Assembly: GCF_026241515.1 (NCBI RefSeq) | Contig: NZ_JAPHPW010000034.1 | Span: 1 to 41,328 of the forward strand | Length of the DNA stretch: 41,328 bases | Reading direction: 5' to 3' | Source of the DNA: Vibrio sp. 14G-20 | GTDB lineage: Bacteria; Pseudomonadota; Gammaproteobacteria; Enterobacterales; Vibrionaceae | In this document: piece after piece, positions 1 to 8,240 of the stretch | Position numbering within the stretch: the stretch's first letter is position 1 | How the letters are laid out: each line of letters starts with the position of its first letter | Made by a program: the position numbers and the translations under genes | Notes under the pieces: model-generated | Told to the model about the DNA's origin: nothing | Databases searched by the model: none | Seen by the model: only the letters and a program-made list of their open reading frames with translations

Positions 1-51
1 CCGGCAACCGTTAATAGCGGTTCTAGGGTTCAAATCCCTATCCCTCCACCA
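1..51 (+). tRNA. tRNA-Ser, 3' part only (5' end outside window)
   Basis: What is visible is the 3' side of the anticodon stem (CCGGC), a long class II variable arm (ACCG...CGGT type), a T-arm with TTCAAAT between TAGGG and CCCTA, the acceptor strand TCCCTCC, a discriminator base and an encoded CCA ending at 51. A long variable arm leaves Ser, Leu or Tyr; the arm and T-stem resemble bacterial tRNA-Ser, probably the UGA isoacceptor. The anticodon lies outside the window, so the isoacceptor is an inference. Confidence 0.8.
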
Positions 52-60
52 CATTGAAGA

Positions 61-89
61 AAGCCGCTGAGAAATCAGCGGCTTTTTTG
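61..89 (+). terminator. Rho-independent terminator after the tRNA
   Basis: A 9-bp perfect stem, AGCCGCTGA / TCAGCGGCT, closes a GAAA tetraloop and is followed by six T. It ends the tRNA transcript. Read on the minus strand it could also stop the chemoreceptor gene, with a weaker T-tract. Confidence 0.9.
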
Positions 90-126
90 TCTCTGCCGTT
101 TGCGCAACGAACTTACGCAGTTTCTA

Positions 127-2253
127 CTACGCCACCTTTCGGCTCACTTCAAAGCGTCCAATCAATTGGTCTAAGCGGCTCAATGCATTGCCCATCAAAG
201 AAACTCGACGTGCGAGTTGCTTAGTAGACAGTTGTAAGTCAGATATTGAACGTTGGGCTTTATCTGCCGTTTGTCCGTTCTTCTGACTGTTTTCATCTAA
301 GTTAGACATCGTGGTAAAGAGATCACTCACCGCTGCTTGAATTTGCTCACTGCGGGCGTTTGAGTCGACTGTTAAGTTTCCTTTACTCACATTCTCCACG
401 CCTCGCTCCATAGACTCAACAGCACTGCGAGACTTACTATGCAGCTCTTTCATTAGGTCACTAATATGGTTCGCAGCTTGTGAGGTGCGGTCAGCCAGTG
501 TTCTTACTTCAGAAGCGACGACAGAGAACCCTCTCCCGTGTTCACCTGCTCTTGCCGACTCGATGGCCGCATTCAAGGCCAAAAGGTTAGTCTGCGCGGT
601 GATGTCAGTAATGATATCTATAATGTCAGACACCTTGGTCATTTCATTATTCACCTCATTCACACTATGCGCCGAGCTCTCTACGATATTACGAACAATC
701 TCCATGCCTTCGACGGACTGATTGTATTCCTTCTCCGCACTCAGAACTGCTTGTTTCATCACCGTGTCCATTTGCGTAGCTGAGACACTCGCATGAGTAA
801 TTTCACTCTGTTGATACTGACTCAACTGAAGCATATTTCTTAACGCTTGTGATGCATCATCACTGGTTTGTTTCATTACGACGCTGCGACGAAACATCGA
901 CTCCGAAACCTCTCTAACTTCGTGACTCGCATGGATCAACTCACTCACCGTGTTATCTAAATTGTCGATAAAACTGTTAGTCCAGCGCCCTAAGTTGCCA
1001 AGTTCATTATGACTGAATGTGGTGGGATCAAGTCTCCGACTTAAGTTGCCATCACCTTCGGCTAAGGTCTGCATTACCCCGGTCATTTCGTGAATCTTCT
1101 TCGCTAATGGTTTGGCGCTAACTAAACGGAATAAGCCCAATGAGAGCAACGCGCAAGCGAACATAATGCCGCTCTGCATAACAGGTGTGAGTGTATAAAG
1201 GTTGGCAAACAGTAATGGAACAAATAGAGGCAGTAGCATGCAGCTGATGAAGTGCTTAGATAAGGTATAACTTAGGCTTCGGTCTCTGTAGACCTCTTCT
1301 AAATCGGACTCACACATCATGCCAAAGGTATCTGGTGAACCATCCAATTGAAAGGTGATACCTTTGCCAATAACGGGTATGTGGCGATAGTCGGAATACC
1401 CGGGATAATCTATAAACAGGTTACTGCCATTTTTAATGGTTTCTCTTACGCCTGGGTGAAGCTGATTAGTGGCTGGGTCCGTAAAGCGAATCTCAAATTC
1501 GGTGTGCTGCTGGATCTTAACCGTTCCCCAATCAGTATGAATCCCTTGCTTTAAGTTCTCGCCGTGTGAAAAAGTATTATCTTCAAAGCGAGAACGAGAG
1601 AGCGCAACCCCCGGCTGAGTATGAGGATCATGAATGGAGTCGACCATAAAGATATAGTTATCACCCGACTCGCTATAAATATGCCCCGCTTCTCTCTGAA
1701 TAATGTCACCAATAACATCATTAGGAACACGACCACATAGGAATTGCTGGGCACCTTCATCCCGAGAAAAGGGGACATAAAACATCAGCGTTACTTGATC
1801 ATGAAACGATGAACTCGACGCTCCCACGTTCAACGTGCGTGGATCCATATACGGCCCATGAAGATAACGCTTTGAAGCTCCTTCAACTAAAGCCTTCTTA
1901 TCTCCAAGAGTAACCCCAATATGCTCATGATAACTCGATGCTTGTGCGATCCCCTTGGCATCGACGATCGCCAACTCAGAAAAATCCGTACTGCGTTTAA
2001 GAAGGCTAGCTAACGTCCCCTGTGCTTGCTCTTCCGTTCGACTTGCCAAATAAACAGCAGAGTCTTCTAAAAAATCCCATTGATTCTTGACCCAGTTATG
2101 CAGAAGTTGAACTCGCGTGTGAGCAATACTTTCAAAAGCTTGTTCAAGCTCCTCCGTCCTACTTCGATTGAGGAAACAAGCTCTGCGCATAGCCAGTTTT
2201 CCTGTTGCGCCAAACCAATTAAGCCAACTACGTTCCTTGTCCGTCAGGTTCAT
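127..2253 (-). CDS. Methyl-accepting chemotaxis protein, atypical N-terminal topology
   Basis: Chemoreceptor signalling to CheA/CheW. The C-terminal half is unmistakable: a HAMP segment (about residues 380-435, ending in the ELGNLG motif) and a long coiled-coil signalling domain with the conserved tip QTNLLALNAAIE followed by ARAGEHGRGF. The first about 330 residues form a large putative ligand-binding region that may be Cache-like; I cannot assign its ligand. The only strongly hydrophobic stretches are two adjacent ones (about 335-355 and 358-378) just before HAMP, and I see no N-terminal membrane anchor. No CheR-docking pentapeptide is visible at the C-terminus. The start is the ATG at 2253, preceded by AAGGGA at good spacing; an ATG nine codons upstream has no ribosome binding site. 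The gene appears monocistronic. Confidence 0.93.
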   Translation of the reverse strand: MNLTDKERSWLNWFGATGKLAMRRACFLNRSRTEELEQAFESIAHTRVQLLHNWVKNQWDFLEDSAVYLASRTEEQAQGTLASLLKRSTDFSELAIVDAKGIAQASSYHEHIGVTLGDKKALVEGASKRYLHGPYMDPRTLNVGASSSSFHDQVTLMFYVPFSRDEGAQQFLCGRVPNDVIGDIIQREAGHIYSESGDNYIFMVDSIHDPHTQPGVALSRSRFEDNTFSHGENLKQGIHTDWGTVKIQQHTEFEIRFTDPATNQLHPGVRETIKNGSNLFIDYPGYSDYRHIPVIGKGITFQLDGSPDTFGMMCESDLEEVYRDRSLSYTLSKHFISCMLLPLFVPLLFANLYTLTPVMQSGIMFACALLSLGLFRLVSAKPLAKKIHEMTGVMQTLAEGDGNLSRRLDPTTFSHNELGNLGRWTNSFIDNLDNTVSELIHASHEVREVSESMFRRSVVMKQTSDDASQALRNMLQLSQYQQSEITHASVSATQMDTVMKQAVLSAEKEYNQSVEGMEIVRNIVESSAHSVNEVNNEMTKVSDIIDIITDITAQTNLLALNAAIESARAGEHGRGFSVVASEVRTLADRTSQAANHISDLMKELHSKSRSAVESMERGVENVSKGNLTVDSNARSEQIQAAVSDLFTTMSNLDENSQKNGQTADKAQRSISDLQLSTKQLARRVSLMGNALSRLDQLIGRFEVSRKVA

Positions 2254-2361
2254 TTTTATCCCTTGTGTTTTTATAGACACATGGGTAAAGCAATTTACAG
2301 ACCATAATTAATCACACAAATACGTAACTAATTAATAAAAAAGCACTTTATATGAATCACA

Positions 2362-2411
2362 ATGGTGCAAGCGTGTCTTTTATGGTGCAAAAGGCGCTTA
2401 TTTCACACCAT
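2362..2411. repeat. Direct repeat ATGGTGCAA, 20-bp period, with an inverted half copy
   Basis: ATGGTGCAA occurs at 2362-2370 and 2382-2390, exactly 20 bp apart (two helical turns). An inverted partial copy, CACCAT, lies at 2406-2411. The repeats are in the gap between the chemoreceptor start (2253) and the deacetylase stop (2447). They could be a regulator site, but this is unproven. Confidence 0.35.
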
Positions 2412-2446
2412 CATTTCAATGAACTATCAGTCGCTAATTTGAGAGG

Positions 2447-3367
2447 TTAACCGTAAACATGATAAGCCGCTTTTAACAGCTGCATATGAATCGGCACCAG
2501 ATCTTGATGTTGAGTGCGGTACCCGCCACCGACTACGCAGGCCATCGGAATAGACTCTGATCTCGCTAATTCAATCATGAAACAGTCGCGCTCAAATACC
2601 CCTTGTGTCGAGACATTCAAATAACCCAGTTCATCGTCTTGATGGATATCGATCCCCGCATCATAAATAATCAGATCAGGTTGATGGTGAGCAATCGCTA
2701 ACTTAGTGACTTGTTCAAAACAACGCAGAAATTCTTCATCTTCAGTTTCACGACTTAATGGCACATCTAAATCTGATAGCGGCTTTCGTGCAGGGAAGTT
2801 TTTATCGCAGTGGAACGACAGAGTAATGATGTCGTCGTTCTCTTGGCAAAGAGTTGCTGTGCCATCACCATGATGAACATCGCTGTCGACGATAAGTACT
2901 TTATCGATATGTTCAAAGGTCAGCGCGTGTTTTGCCGCTAAAACCAAATCGTTCAACAAACAAAAGCCACTGCCAAAATCATGATGCGCGTGATGATAAC
3001 CACCACTCAAATGAATCGCTAACCCACTCTCTATTGCCATTTCAGCGGCCAAGCAGGTTCCACCACTTGAGTAGAGTGTTCTTTCGATAAGTTGCTCGCT
3101 CCACGGGAATCCGATACGTCTCATCTTTGCTGCAGGCAAATTACCAGACACGAGCAAATCGACATATTCGCTATCATGTACTTGTTTTACTTGCTCAACT
3201 GAAACTGGCGTTGGTTGGCACACTTCAAACTTGCTCTTCCATCGAGGTTCACGATCCATCAGCGCCTCAACAGCACTATGCAACAACTGATATTTGTTGA
3301 TTGGGTAGCGATGGCCTTCTGGTAAAGGTAACTGTGAATAGATTGGGTGGTAAATTAAAGGAATCAT
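2447..3367 (-). CDS. Histone deacetylase family protein (zinc deacetylase fold)
   Basis: 306-aa member of the arginase/deacetylase-fold family, like the small bacterial HDAC-like enzymes. Motifs in order: GGYHHAHHD (active-site histidines 125, 126, 128), DSDVHHGDGT (zinc ligands D163 and H165), DAGID (third ligand about D240) and GGGY with the transition-state tyrosine about Y283. All catalytic elements are present, so it is probably an active amide hydrolase. Bacterial homologues act on acetylated small molecules such as acetylpolyamines, or on acetyl-lysine proteins; the substrate cannot be told here. It is divergent from the Fur-box operon at 3479 and shares that 111-bp intergenic region, so iron may affect it too (inference). 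Confidence 0.88.
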   Translation of the reverse strand: MIPLIYHPIYSQLPLPEGHRYPINKYQLLHSAVEALMDREPRWKSKFEVCQPTPVSVEQVKQVHDSEYVDLLVSGNLPAAKMRRIGFPWSEQLIERTLYSSGGTCLAAEMAIESGLAIHLSGGYHHAHHDFGSGFCLLNDLVLAAKHALTFEHIDKVLIVDSDVHHGDGTATLCQENDDIITLSFHCDKNFPARKPLSDLDVPLSRETEDEEFLRCFEQVTKLAIAHHQPDLIIYDAGIDIHQDDELGYLNVSTQGVFERDCFMIELARSESIPMACVVGGGYRTQHQDLVPIHMQLLKAAYHVYG

Positions 3368-3435
3368 AATCAGGTTAATTGCGTATCTTTCTCAAAATCA
3401 TAACAGTCTCAGGCTTGGCGACAACCTGAATTAAA

Positions 3436-3454
3436 GATAATGGTTATCATTGGC
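3436..3454. promoter_or_regulatory. Candidate Fur box
   Basis: GATAATGGTTATCATTGGC matches 16 of 19 positions of the classical Fur consensus GATAATGATWATCATTATC. It lies 25 bp before the 41-codon gene at 3479 and 69 bp from the divergent deacetylase start. A TATAAA at 3461-3466 follows closely, so bound Fur would overlap the -35 region. The match is seen directly; Fur regulation is inferred. Confidence 0.75.
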
Positions 3455-3478
3455 ATTAATTATAAAGTAGGGACAACA

Positions 3479-3604
3479 ATGAAAAACGTAATACTCATCT
3501 TTGGGGTGATCTGCGGCTCAGCGGCAGCAGTAATGATTTTTGTAGGAATGCTAATGGCCAGTTGGTGGAGCGTTGATTTTCTCGTGTTAAGCCATCAAAC
3601 TTAA
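3479..3604 (+). CDS. 41-aa small membrane protein, first gene of putative Fur operon
   Basis: Short ORF beginning MKNVILIFGV and ending SHQT. About residues 4-27 form one hydrophobic helix rich in Ile, Val, Gly and Ala, followed by WW and a short polar tail. An AGGGAC ribosome-binding-like sequence lies about 5 nt before the ATG. The stop is 25 bp from the next gene, in the same orientation and behind the same Fur-box match. I do not recognise the family. Position, binding site and composition argue for a real gene, but it has no homology support here. It may be a single-pass inner-membrane microprotein. Confidence 0.6.
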   Translation: MKNVILIFGVICGSAAAVMIFVGMLMASWWSVDFLVLSHQT

Positions 3605-3629
3605 CTAATTGAACTGAAAAGGAATCACC

Positions 3630-4316
3630 ATGAGCGTTATTTTTATTACTGGAGCGAACCGCGGCATTGGCTTAAGCCTGACTCAACAATACTTGGAAGG
3701 TAATCACAAGGTGTACGCGACTTATCGTGATACCCATTCAGCAAAAGAACTGCTCTCACTCGCAGACCACAACACCAACCTGACCTGCATTCAATTAGAG
3801 ATAACCGATTACCAAGCAGTTGGCCAGCTCTCTTCGCAAATAGAGTCGATTGATATCTTGATCAACAACGCTGGCTACTATGGTCCTAAAGGCTATGGGC
3901 TGGGTAATACCGATGTTGAAGAGTGGCGTCGTGTATTCGAAGTCAACACCATCGCTCCACTGAAGCTTGTCGAAACGCTATTGCCTTTATTAGAAGACAG
4001 CGATATCAAAAAGGTCGCTTGTCTATCCTCTAGAGTCGGCAGCATGACCGAAAACACCTCAGGCGGTGGTTACATCTATCGCTCCTCTAAAGCAGCTCTA
4101 AACTCCGTGGTAAAGAGCCTAAGCAACGACTTAACCGAGAGTGGCTTTACGGTGTTAGCACTGCATCCAGGTTGGGTACAGACTGAAATGGGCGGACCAA
4201 ACGCTCTGATCGACACCGACACTTCAGCTTCCGGCCTTATTAAAGTCATCGAGTCAGCGAATACCGAAGTGAGTGGTCACTTCTTCAATTTCGATGGCAG
4301 CGAAATAGACTGGTAA
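3630..4316 (+). CDS. Short-chain dehydrogenase/reductase (C-factor-like)
   Basis: 228-aa classical SDR. Visible are the nucleotide-binding TGANRGIG (residues 7-14), NNAG (79-82), a catalytic Ser at about 133-134 and Y150-x3-K154. R33 after the second strand suggests NADP(H) preference (weak inference). It most resembles the short CsgA/C-factor-like SDRs; the substrate is unknown. The ribosome binding site AAGGAA precedes the ATG well. It sits between the 41-aa membrane protein and a lipoprotein gene 7 bp downstream, so the three are probably cotranscribed and iron-responsive. Confidence 0.9.
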   Translation: MSVIFITGANRGIGLSLTQQYLEGNHKVYATYRDTHSAKELLSLADHNTNLTCIQLEITDYQAVGQLSSQIESIDILINNAGYYGPKGYGLGNTDVEEWRRVFEVNTIAPLKLVETLLPLLEDSDIKKVACLSSRVGSMTENTSGGGYIYRSSKAALNSVVKSLSNDLTESGFTVLALHPGWVQTEMGGPNALIDTDTSASGLIKVIESANTEVSGHFFNFDGSEIDW

Positions 4317-4323
4317 TCCACAG

Positions 4324-5325
4324 ATGAATGCAGGGCATCTCTCAAACCTAGTTAAGCACTCAACGCTGTTTTGTCTAACAGTGATGCTAACTGGCTGTTT
4401 CAGTGATGGCCCCGGCGACTTGTTCGACGACTATCAAACCAAGATAGCCAGAGTACAAGATGCTGACGAGATAAAAGAGGAATGGGAATTTGAAAGCCTA
4501 CCGAGAAAACGAGAACTGCTGCTTGACGTGCCCTCACTCTCTATCGGCCTCATCGACAGCTACCAGCTTCGTCAGTGTGGATTGTTCAATCTGATTGCAG
4601 AAAGAAATTCGGTTCTAGGCAAGGTGGCGGATGAGTTTCGTAACTACGATTATCAAGTCGCGCTACTTGAAGGCGTGGGCAAGTGTTTATCCAGTAATGA
4701 ATTAGACCCAGAGATCGTAGAATTGCTAAGAGAAATTGAGCAACAGAAACTCGCACAGTTTCCGCTGCACCAATGGAATCTCATCTATGCCAGCGATGCT
4801 ATGCAGTCTCAGATGCGTGGTAGTCAGTGGTTACGCGCTGATATTGGCGAGCAGGTACGACAAACCAGTGATGCCTTACAACATATCAATCAAGCGTTAA
4901 ACATCCCGCTCGTTGCCGGCAAAACCATTGAGGTTCAAGAGGTATTAGAGAAGAGCTCTACGCTCGGAGATTTATACTACTCGCTCACGCGAGCTTCGGC
5001 CGAACTTGATACCATCACCAAACAGCTGACAACTTTTGATGACAATATCATCTGTGGTAAACAACGAGACACCACTAAGTTTCGTTATCTCAACAATGTG
5101 TTTGAGCAACAATACATTGGCAAGGTTCAGCCTTACATGGCGCAGCTGGATGGCTACTATCAACAGTTAGCCCCGCAACTAGGAATGTTTGACGCGCAAC
5201 CTGAACTGCACAGTTATTACTTTCCCATCCAAGATGCACATCAAGTTTTTCGAGCATCAACTCGTCGCCATGTCGACTATTGGCAGCAACTGTTTAAACG
5301 TTGTGGGCGCAAAGTCGGACGTTAA
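4324..5325 (+). CDS. DUF3080-type lipoprotein
   Basis: 333-aa predicted lipoprotein. The N-terminus has a hydrophobic segment ending in lipobox LTGC (Cys25), then a long acidic, mostly helical mature part with scattered cysteines. The overall pattern resembles the uncharacterised gammaproteobacterial DUF3080 family, recalled without a search. The gene starts 7 bp after the dehydrogenase stop, so the two are probably translationally coupled. The residue after the lipid-modified Cys is Phe, not Asp, which favours outer-membrane sorting by the Lol +2 rule. Function unknown. Confidence 0.78.
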   Translation: MNAGHLSNLVKHSTLFCLTVMLTGCFSDGPGDLFDDYQTKIARVQDADEIKEEWEFESLPRKRELLLDVPSLSIGLIDSYQLRQCGLFNLIAERNSVLGKVADEFRNYDYQVALLEGVGKCLSSNELDPEIVELLREIEQQKLAQFPLHQWNLIYASDAMQSQMRGSQWLRADIGEQVRQTSDALQHINQALNIPLVAGKTIEVQEVLEKSSTLGDLYYSLTRASAELDTITKQLTTFDDNIICGKQRDTTKFRYLNNVFEQQYIGKVQPYMAQLDGYYQQLAPQLGMFDAQPELHSYYFPIQDAHQVFRASTRRHVDYWQQLFKRCGRKVGR

Positions 5326-5343
5326 TCCCAACCTCAATAAGTC

Positions 5344-7356
5344 TTAGCTTTTAGTGCCCTTCTTAGCGGAAGTACTTTTCTTAGCATAGGAACCATTCTT
5401 AGCATACGAACCGTTTTTGGCATAAGACTTCTTCGCACCACCGCCTTTACGGCGTTTAAAAGCCGGTCTTTCGACTTTAGGAAGATGGCGGAGTGATTCA
5501 GGAACTTCTCCGGTTTTTACCTTGCCCATCAAACCATCAATCTTGCTTTCTAACGCTTGCATGAAAGGCTGATAAGCTTGATTTCGTTCTGCCATGCCTT
5601 GCAGCTGGTGCTCCCAATGTGCCGTCATGTCTGGGAAGGTAGAATCCTCAGGTAAGGCATGAATCAAGCCTCTGCCCGCAGGGCTACTGTGAATACTCTT
5701 ACCTTGGCGCGTTAGCAGCTGCCTTTTGAATAGAGTATCGAGAATACCCGCGCGGGTTGCTTCTGTGCCAAGGCCATCGGTCTCTTTCAAAATGGCTTTG
5801 AGATCTTTGTTCGCAACAAAACGTGCGATACCTGTCATCGCTTGGAGCAACGTCGCTTCCGTGAAGTGCTTTGGTGGTTCGGTTTTCTTATCACCAATCA
5901 CGCCTTCACGACACGTCAATACGGTTCCTTTCTCCAACGGGGGAACCGTATCCGTGCCATCACCTTTCTCTTCGGTGTCTGTTTTGCCCATCAACACTTT
6001 CCAGCCCGGGTTGATAAGCTGACGCCCTTTTGCGATGAACACACCACCAGCGATATCAAAGACCAGCTTAGCATCAGCAAAAACCGCAGGTGGGTAGAAT
6101 TGCATCAAATACTGACGAGCGATTTGCTGATAGATTTTCATCTCGTTGGCAGACAAACCATTCACCGATGATTTCTTCGGTGTTGGGATTATCGCGTGGT
6201 GAGCATCAACCTTGCTGTCGTTCCATGCTTTTGATTTAAGAGAAAGATCCGCACCTTGAACACCACTTTGTAGCTCTTTCGCATTGTTAGCGATAGCATC
6301 CACGACCGACTCTCTTTGTGAGTAGTGATCTTTAGGTAGATAGCGGCTGTCAGAACGTGGGTAAGTGATGAGTTTGTGCTTCTCGTACAACGACTGACAA
6401 GTGTCGAGTACCTGTTGAGCACTCATACCAAAACGCTTAGACGCATCAATCTGCAAAGCTGACAGCGAGTAAGGCAGTGGCGCAGCTTGTTTACTTTGCT
6501 TTTGCTCTGATTCCGTTACCGTCGCGGGTTGATTCGCAATTCGGTTAGCCACGTTCTCAACCAGCTTTCGATTGAGCACTCGGCCTTCTTCATCTTGCCA
6601 TGGTTTACATGCTTCGCTTGGTTTCCAACGTGCGCGAATATCAAAGCTCTGGCCGTTATTTTGATAAGGGATCAAAGCATGCAGAGTAAAGTAATCTTTC
6701 GGAATGAAGTTTTCGATTTCTTCATCACGTCTCACCACCAAACCAAGTACAGGGGTTTGCACTCGCCCTACTGACAACACGCCTTGGTAACCGGCTTTTT
6801 GACCAAGCAAGGTGTAAGCACGAGTCATGTTCATACCATACAGCCAATCAGCTCTAGAGCGTGCTAAAGCGGAAATAGACAGTGGGATAAAATCGCGATT
6901 GCTGCGCATTTGAGAGAGCGCACGCTTCACGGCTGGTAAGTTCAAGTCGCTGATCAGCAGCCTGTCCATCGACTCTTTCTTGGCCTTGGAAACCTTGCAG
7001 TAATCAATCACTTCGTCAACTAGCAACTGCCCTTCTCTATCCGGGTCACCCGCATGGACAATTTGTGTCGCGTCCTTCAATAGCTTTCGGATCACCGTGA
7101 GCTGTTTGCTTGACGTCTTACGAGGCCTCAACTGCCATTGCTCCGGCACGATGGGAAGATCTGCTAAGTTCCATTTCTTATAACGGTCATCATAAGCGTC
7201 CGGCTCAACCTGCTCCAATAAGTGTCCAATACACCAAGTCACCACATCCCCATTGCCACATTTGATAAACCCTTGGTCTTTCTTCTGTGGATTCGGTAGT
7301 GCAGCGGCGATCGCGCGGCCGAGGCTTGGTTTTTCAGCAATAATAAGGCGAGACAT
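5344..7356 (-). CDS. topB: DNA topoisomerase III
   Basis: Type IA topoisomerase that decatenates DNA via single-strand passage. With the start at 7356 (MSRLIIAEKPSLG, GGA ribosome site just upstream; the reading frame continues 11 codons further without support) the protein is 670 aa, close to the E. coli enzyme. It has the TOPRIM acidic motif DPDREG (about 104-109) and active-site YPRSDSRYLP with Tyr at about 332, matching E. coli Tyr328. The C-terminus has no zinc-finger cysteines but ends in a lysine-rich tail of four six-residue repeats related to SYAKNG. The gene is downstream of the nitroreductase gene in the same orientation. Confidence 0.97.
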   Translation of the reverse strand: MSRLIIAEKPSLGRAIAAALPNPQKKDQGFIKCGNGDVVTWCIGHLLEQVEPDAYDDRYKKWNLADLPIVPEQWQLRPRKTSSKQLTVIRKLLKDATQIVHAGDPDREGQLLVDEVIDYCKVSKAKKESMDRLLISDLNLPAVKRALSQMRSNRDFIPLSISALARSRADWLYGMNMTRAYTLLGQKAGYQGVLSVGRVQTPVLGLVVRRDEEIENFIPKDYFTLHALIPYQNNGQSFDIRARWKPSEACKPWQDEEGRVLNRKLVENVANRIANQPATVTESEQKQSKQAAPLPYSLSALQIDASKRFGMSAQQVLDTCQSLYEKHKLITYPRSDSRYLPKDHYSQRESVVDAIANNAKELQSGVQGADLSLKSKAWNDSKVDAHHAIIPTPKKSSVNGLSANEMKIYQQIARQYLMQFYPPAVFADAKLVFDIAGGVFIAKGRQLINPGWKVLMGKTDTEEKGDGTDTVPPLEKGTVLTCREGVIGDKKTEPPKHFTEATLLQAMTGIARFVANKDLKAILKETDGLGTEATRAGILDTLFKRQLLTRQGKSIHSSPAGRGLIHALPEDSTFPDMTAHWEHQLQGMAERNQAYQPFMQALESKIDGLMGKVKTGEVPESLRHLPKVERPAFKRRKGGGAKKSYAKNGSYAKNGSYAKKSTSAKKGTKS
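5360..5431. repeat. Four tandem 18-bp repeats in the topB 3' end
   Basis: Four consecutive 18-nt units (5360-5377, 5378-5395, 5396-5413, 5414-5431) share the core TTCTTAGCATA and encode the related hexapeptides KSYAKN, GSYAKN, GSYAKK and STSAKK. The middle two units are nearly identical and the outer ones have diverged. They make a basic, flexible tail that could bind DNA. Copy number may vary between strains. Confidence 0.8.
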
Positions 7357-7383
7357 GTTTTTCCAGATGCTACAAACAATTAA

Positions 7384-7405
7384 GGCCACATTATCTAATG
7401 TGGCC
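7384..7405 (-). terminator. Possible terminator after the nitroreductase
   Basis: A perfect 10-bp inverted repeat, GGCCACATTA / TAATGTGGCC, with a 2-nt spacer is followed on the minus strand by TTAATTGTTT. The T-tract is imperfect. It lies between the ydjA stop and the topB start, so it may only partly block read-through. Confidence 0.5.
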
Positions 7406-7471
7406 CTAATAAATCAAGAAAAACTGGTTGTTTATACAGTTAGCATTCCACTATTCAAGCTTCGCCTTTCT

Positions 7472-8020
7472 TTATAAGAACTCGACGAACTTTGAGAAGT
7501 CACGTTCTGGCGCTTTCATTGGCGTACAGCCCGGAGTGCCTAGGTATAGGAAACCAACAATTTCATCGTCGCCTTCTAGGCCAAATGCTTGGTGTACTTC
7601 TGGGTGGAACATCCACTTACCTGAACGCCAAAAACCTTGGAAACCTTGAGCGACGGCTGCCATTTGCATTGCTTGCGCAGCACAACCCGCAGACAGGTGT
7701 TGTTCGAACGCTGGCACTTTTTCGTGCTCGGTCACTTTTGCAATCACGGTAATCACCATTGGAGCTCGGAACGGAGCTTTTTTTACTTTCTCGATAACCG
7801 CTTCTTCACTTTCGTCAGCTTGTGCGGCACGAACCAAGATATCTGAAAGCTTTTGTAGACCAGAACCTTGCGCGATAACAAAGCGCCATGGTGTTAGGGC
7901 GCCGTGGTCTGGAGCTCGTAAGCCCGCTTTGATGATGTTTTCTAACGCCACACCTTCAGGTGCTGGATCAGAGAGTTTTGCGATTGAGCGTCTGTTGAGC
8001 AATAGATCCAAAGCATCCAT
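7472..8020 (-). CDS. ydjA: Nitroreductase family protein, YdjA-like
   Basis: 182-aa small FMN-dependent nitroreductase of the YdjA subgroup. The order of landmarks matches E. coli YdjA: N-terminal MDALDLLLNRRS (FMN phosphate-contacting arginines), RAPDHGALTPWRF, the KAPFRAPMVITV strand, SAGCAAQAMQMAAVAQGFQG and the C-terminal GFLYLGTP. The length is also that of YdjA. Family members reduce nitro compounds or quinones with NAD(P)H; the physiological substrate is unknown. The gene is single, with its own upstream region and a possible weak terminator before topB. Confidence 0.92.
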   Translation of the reverse strand: MDALDLLLNRRSIAKLSDPAPEGVALENIIKAGLRAPDHGALTPWRFVIAQGSGLQKLSDILVRAAQADESEEAVIEKVKKAPFRAPMVITVIAKVTEHEKVPAFEQHLSAGCAAQAMQMAAVAQGFQGFWRSGKWMFHPEVHQAFGLEGDDEIVGFLYLGTPGCTPMKAPERDFSKFVEFL

Positions 8021-8140
8021 TTGAAGTCCTTACTAATTTTTATTGTTTGTATAATTGAACTGTAGCACAAAACACAAACGATAATAAATCTCAACAGCTG
8101 TCCATTTGAAGCCATATTTGAAACGACACTAGAAACAATA

Positions 8141-8171
8141 AAGGCTCCTAAATCTATGACTTAGGAGCCTT
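8141..8171 (-). terminator. Terminator after fadH
   Basis: Inverted repeat AAGGCTCCTAA / TTAGGAGCCTT with a 9-nt loop, followed on the minus strand by TATTGTTT. It lies 70 bp after the fadH stop. The stem is strong and the T-tract modest. Confidence 0.7.
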
Positions 8172-8240
8172 GTTTAATAGTCTAGTTCAACGGATTGAAC
8201 GAGCGTGTCTATCGATATAATTACAGTTTAATCGCTGATT

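Noticed and set aside
1..130. tRNA-Ser end as an attachment site for an integrated element
   Set aside because: No integrase, no repeat of the tRNA 3' end elsewhere in the window that I could see, and core genes follow.
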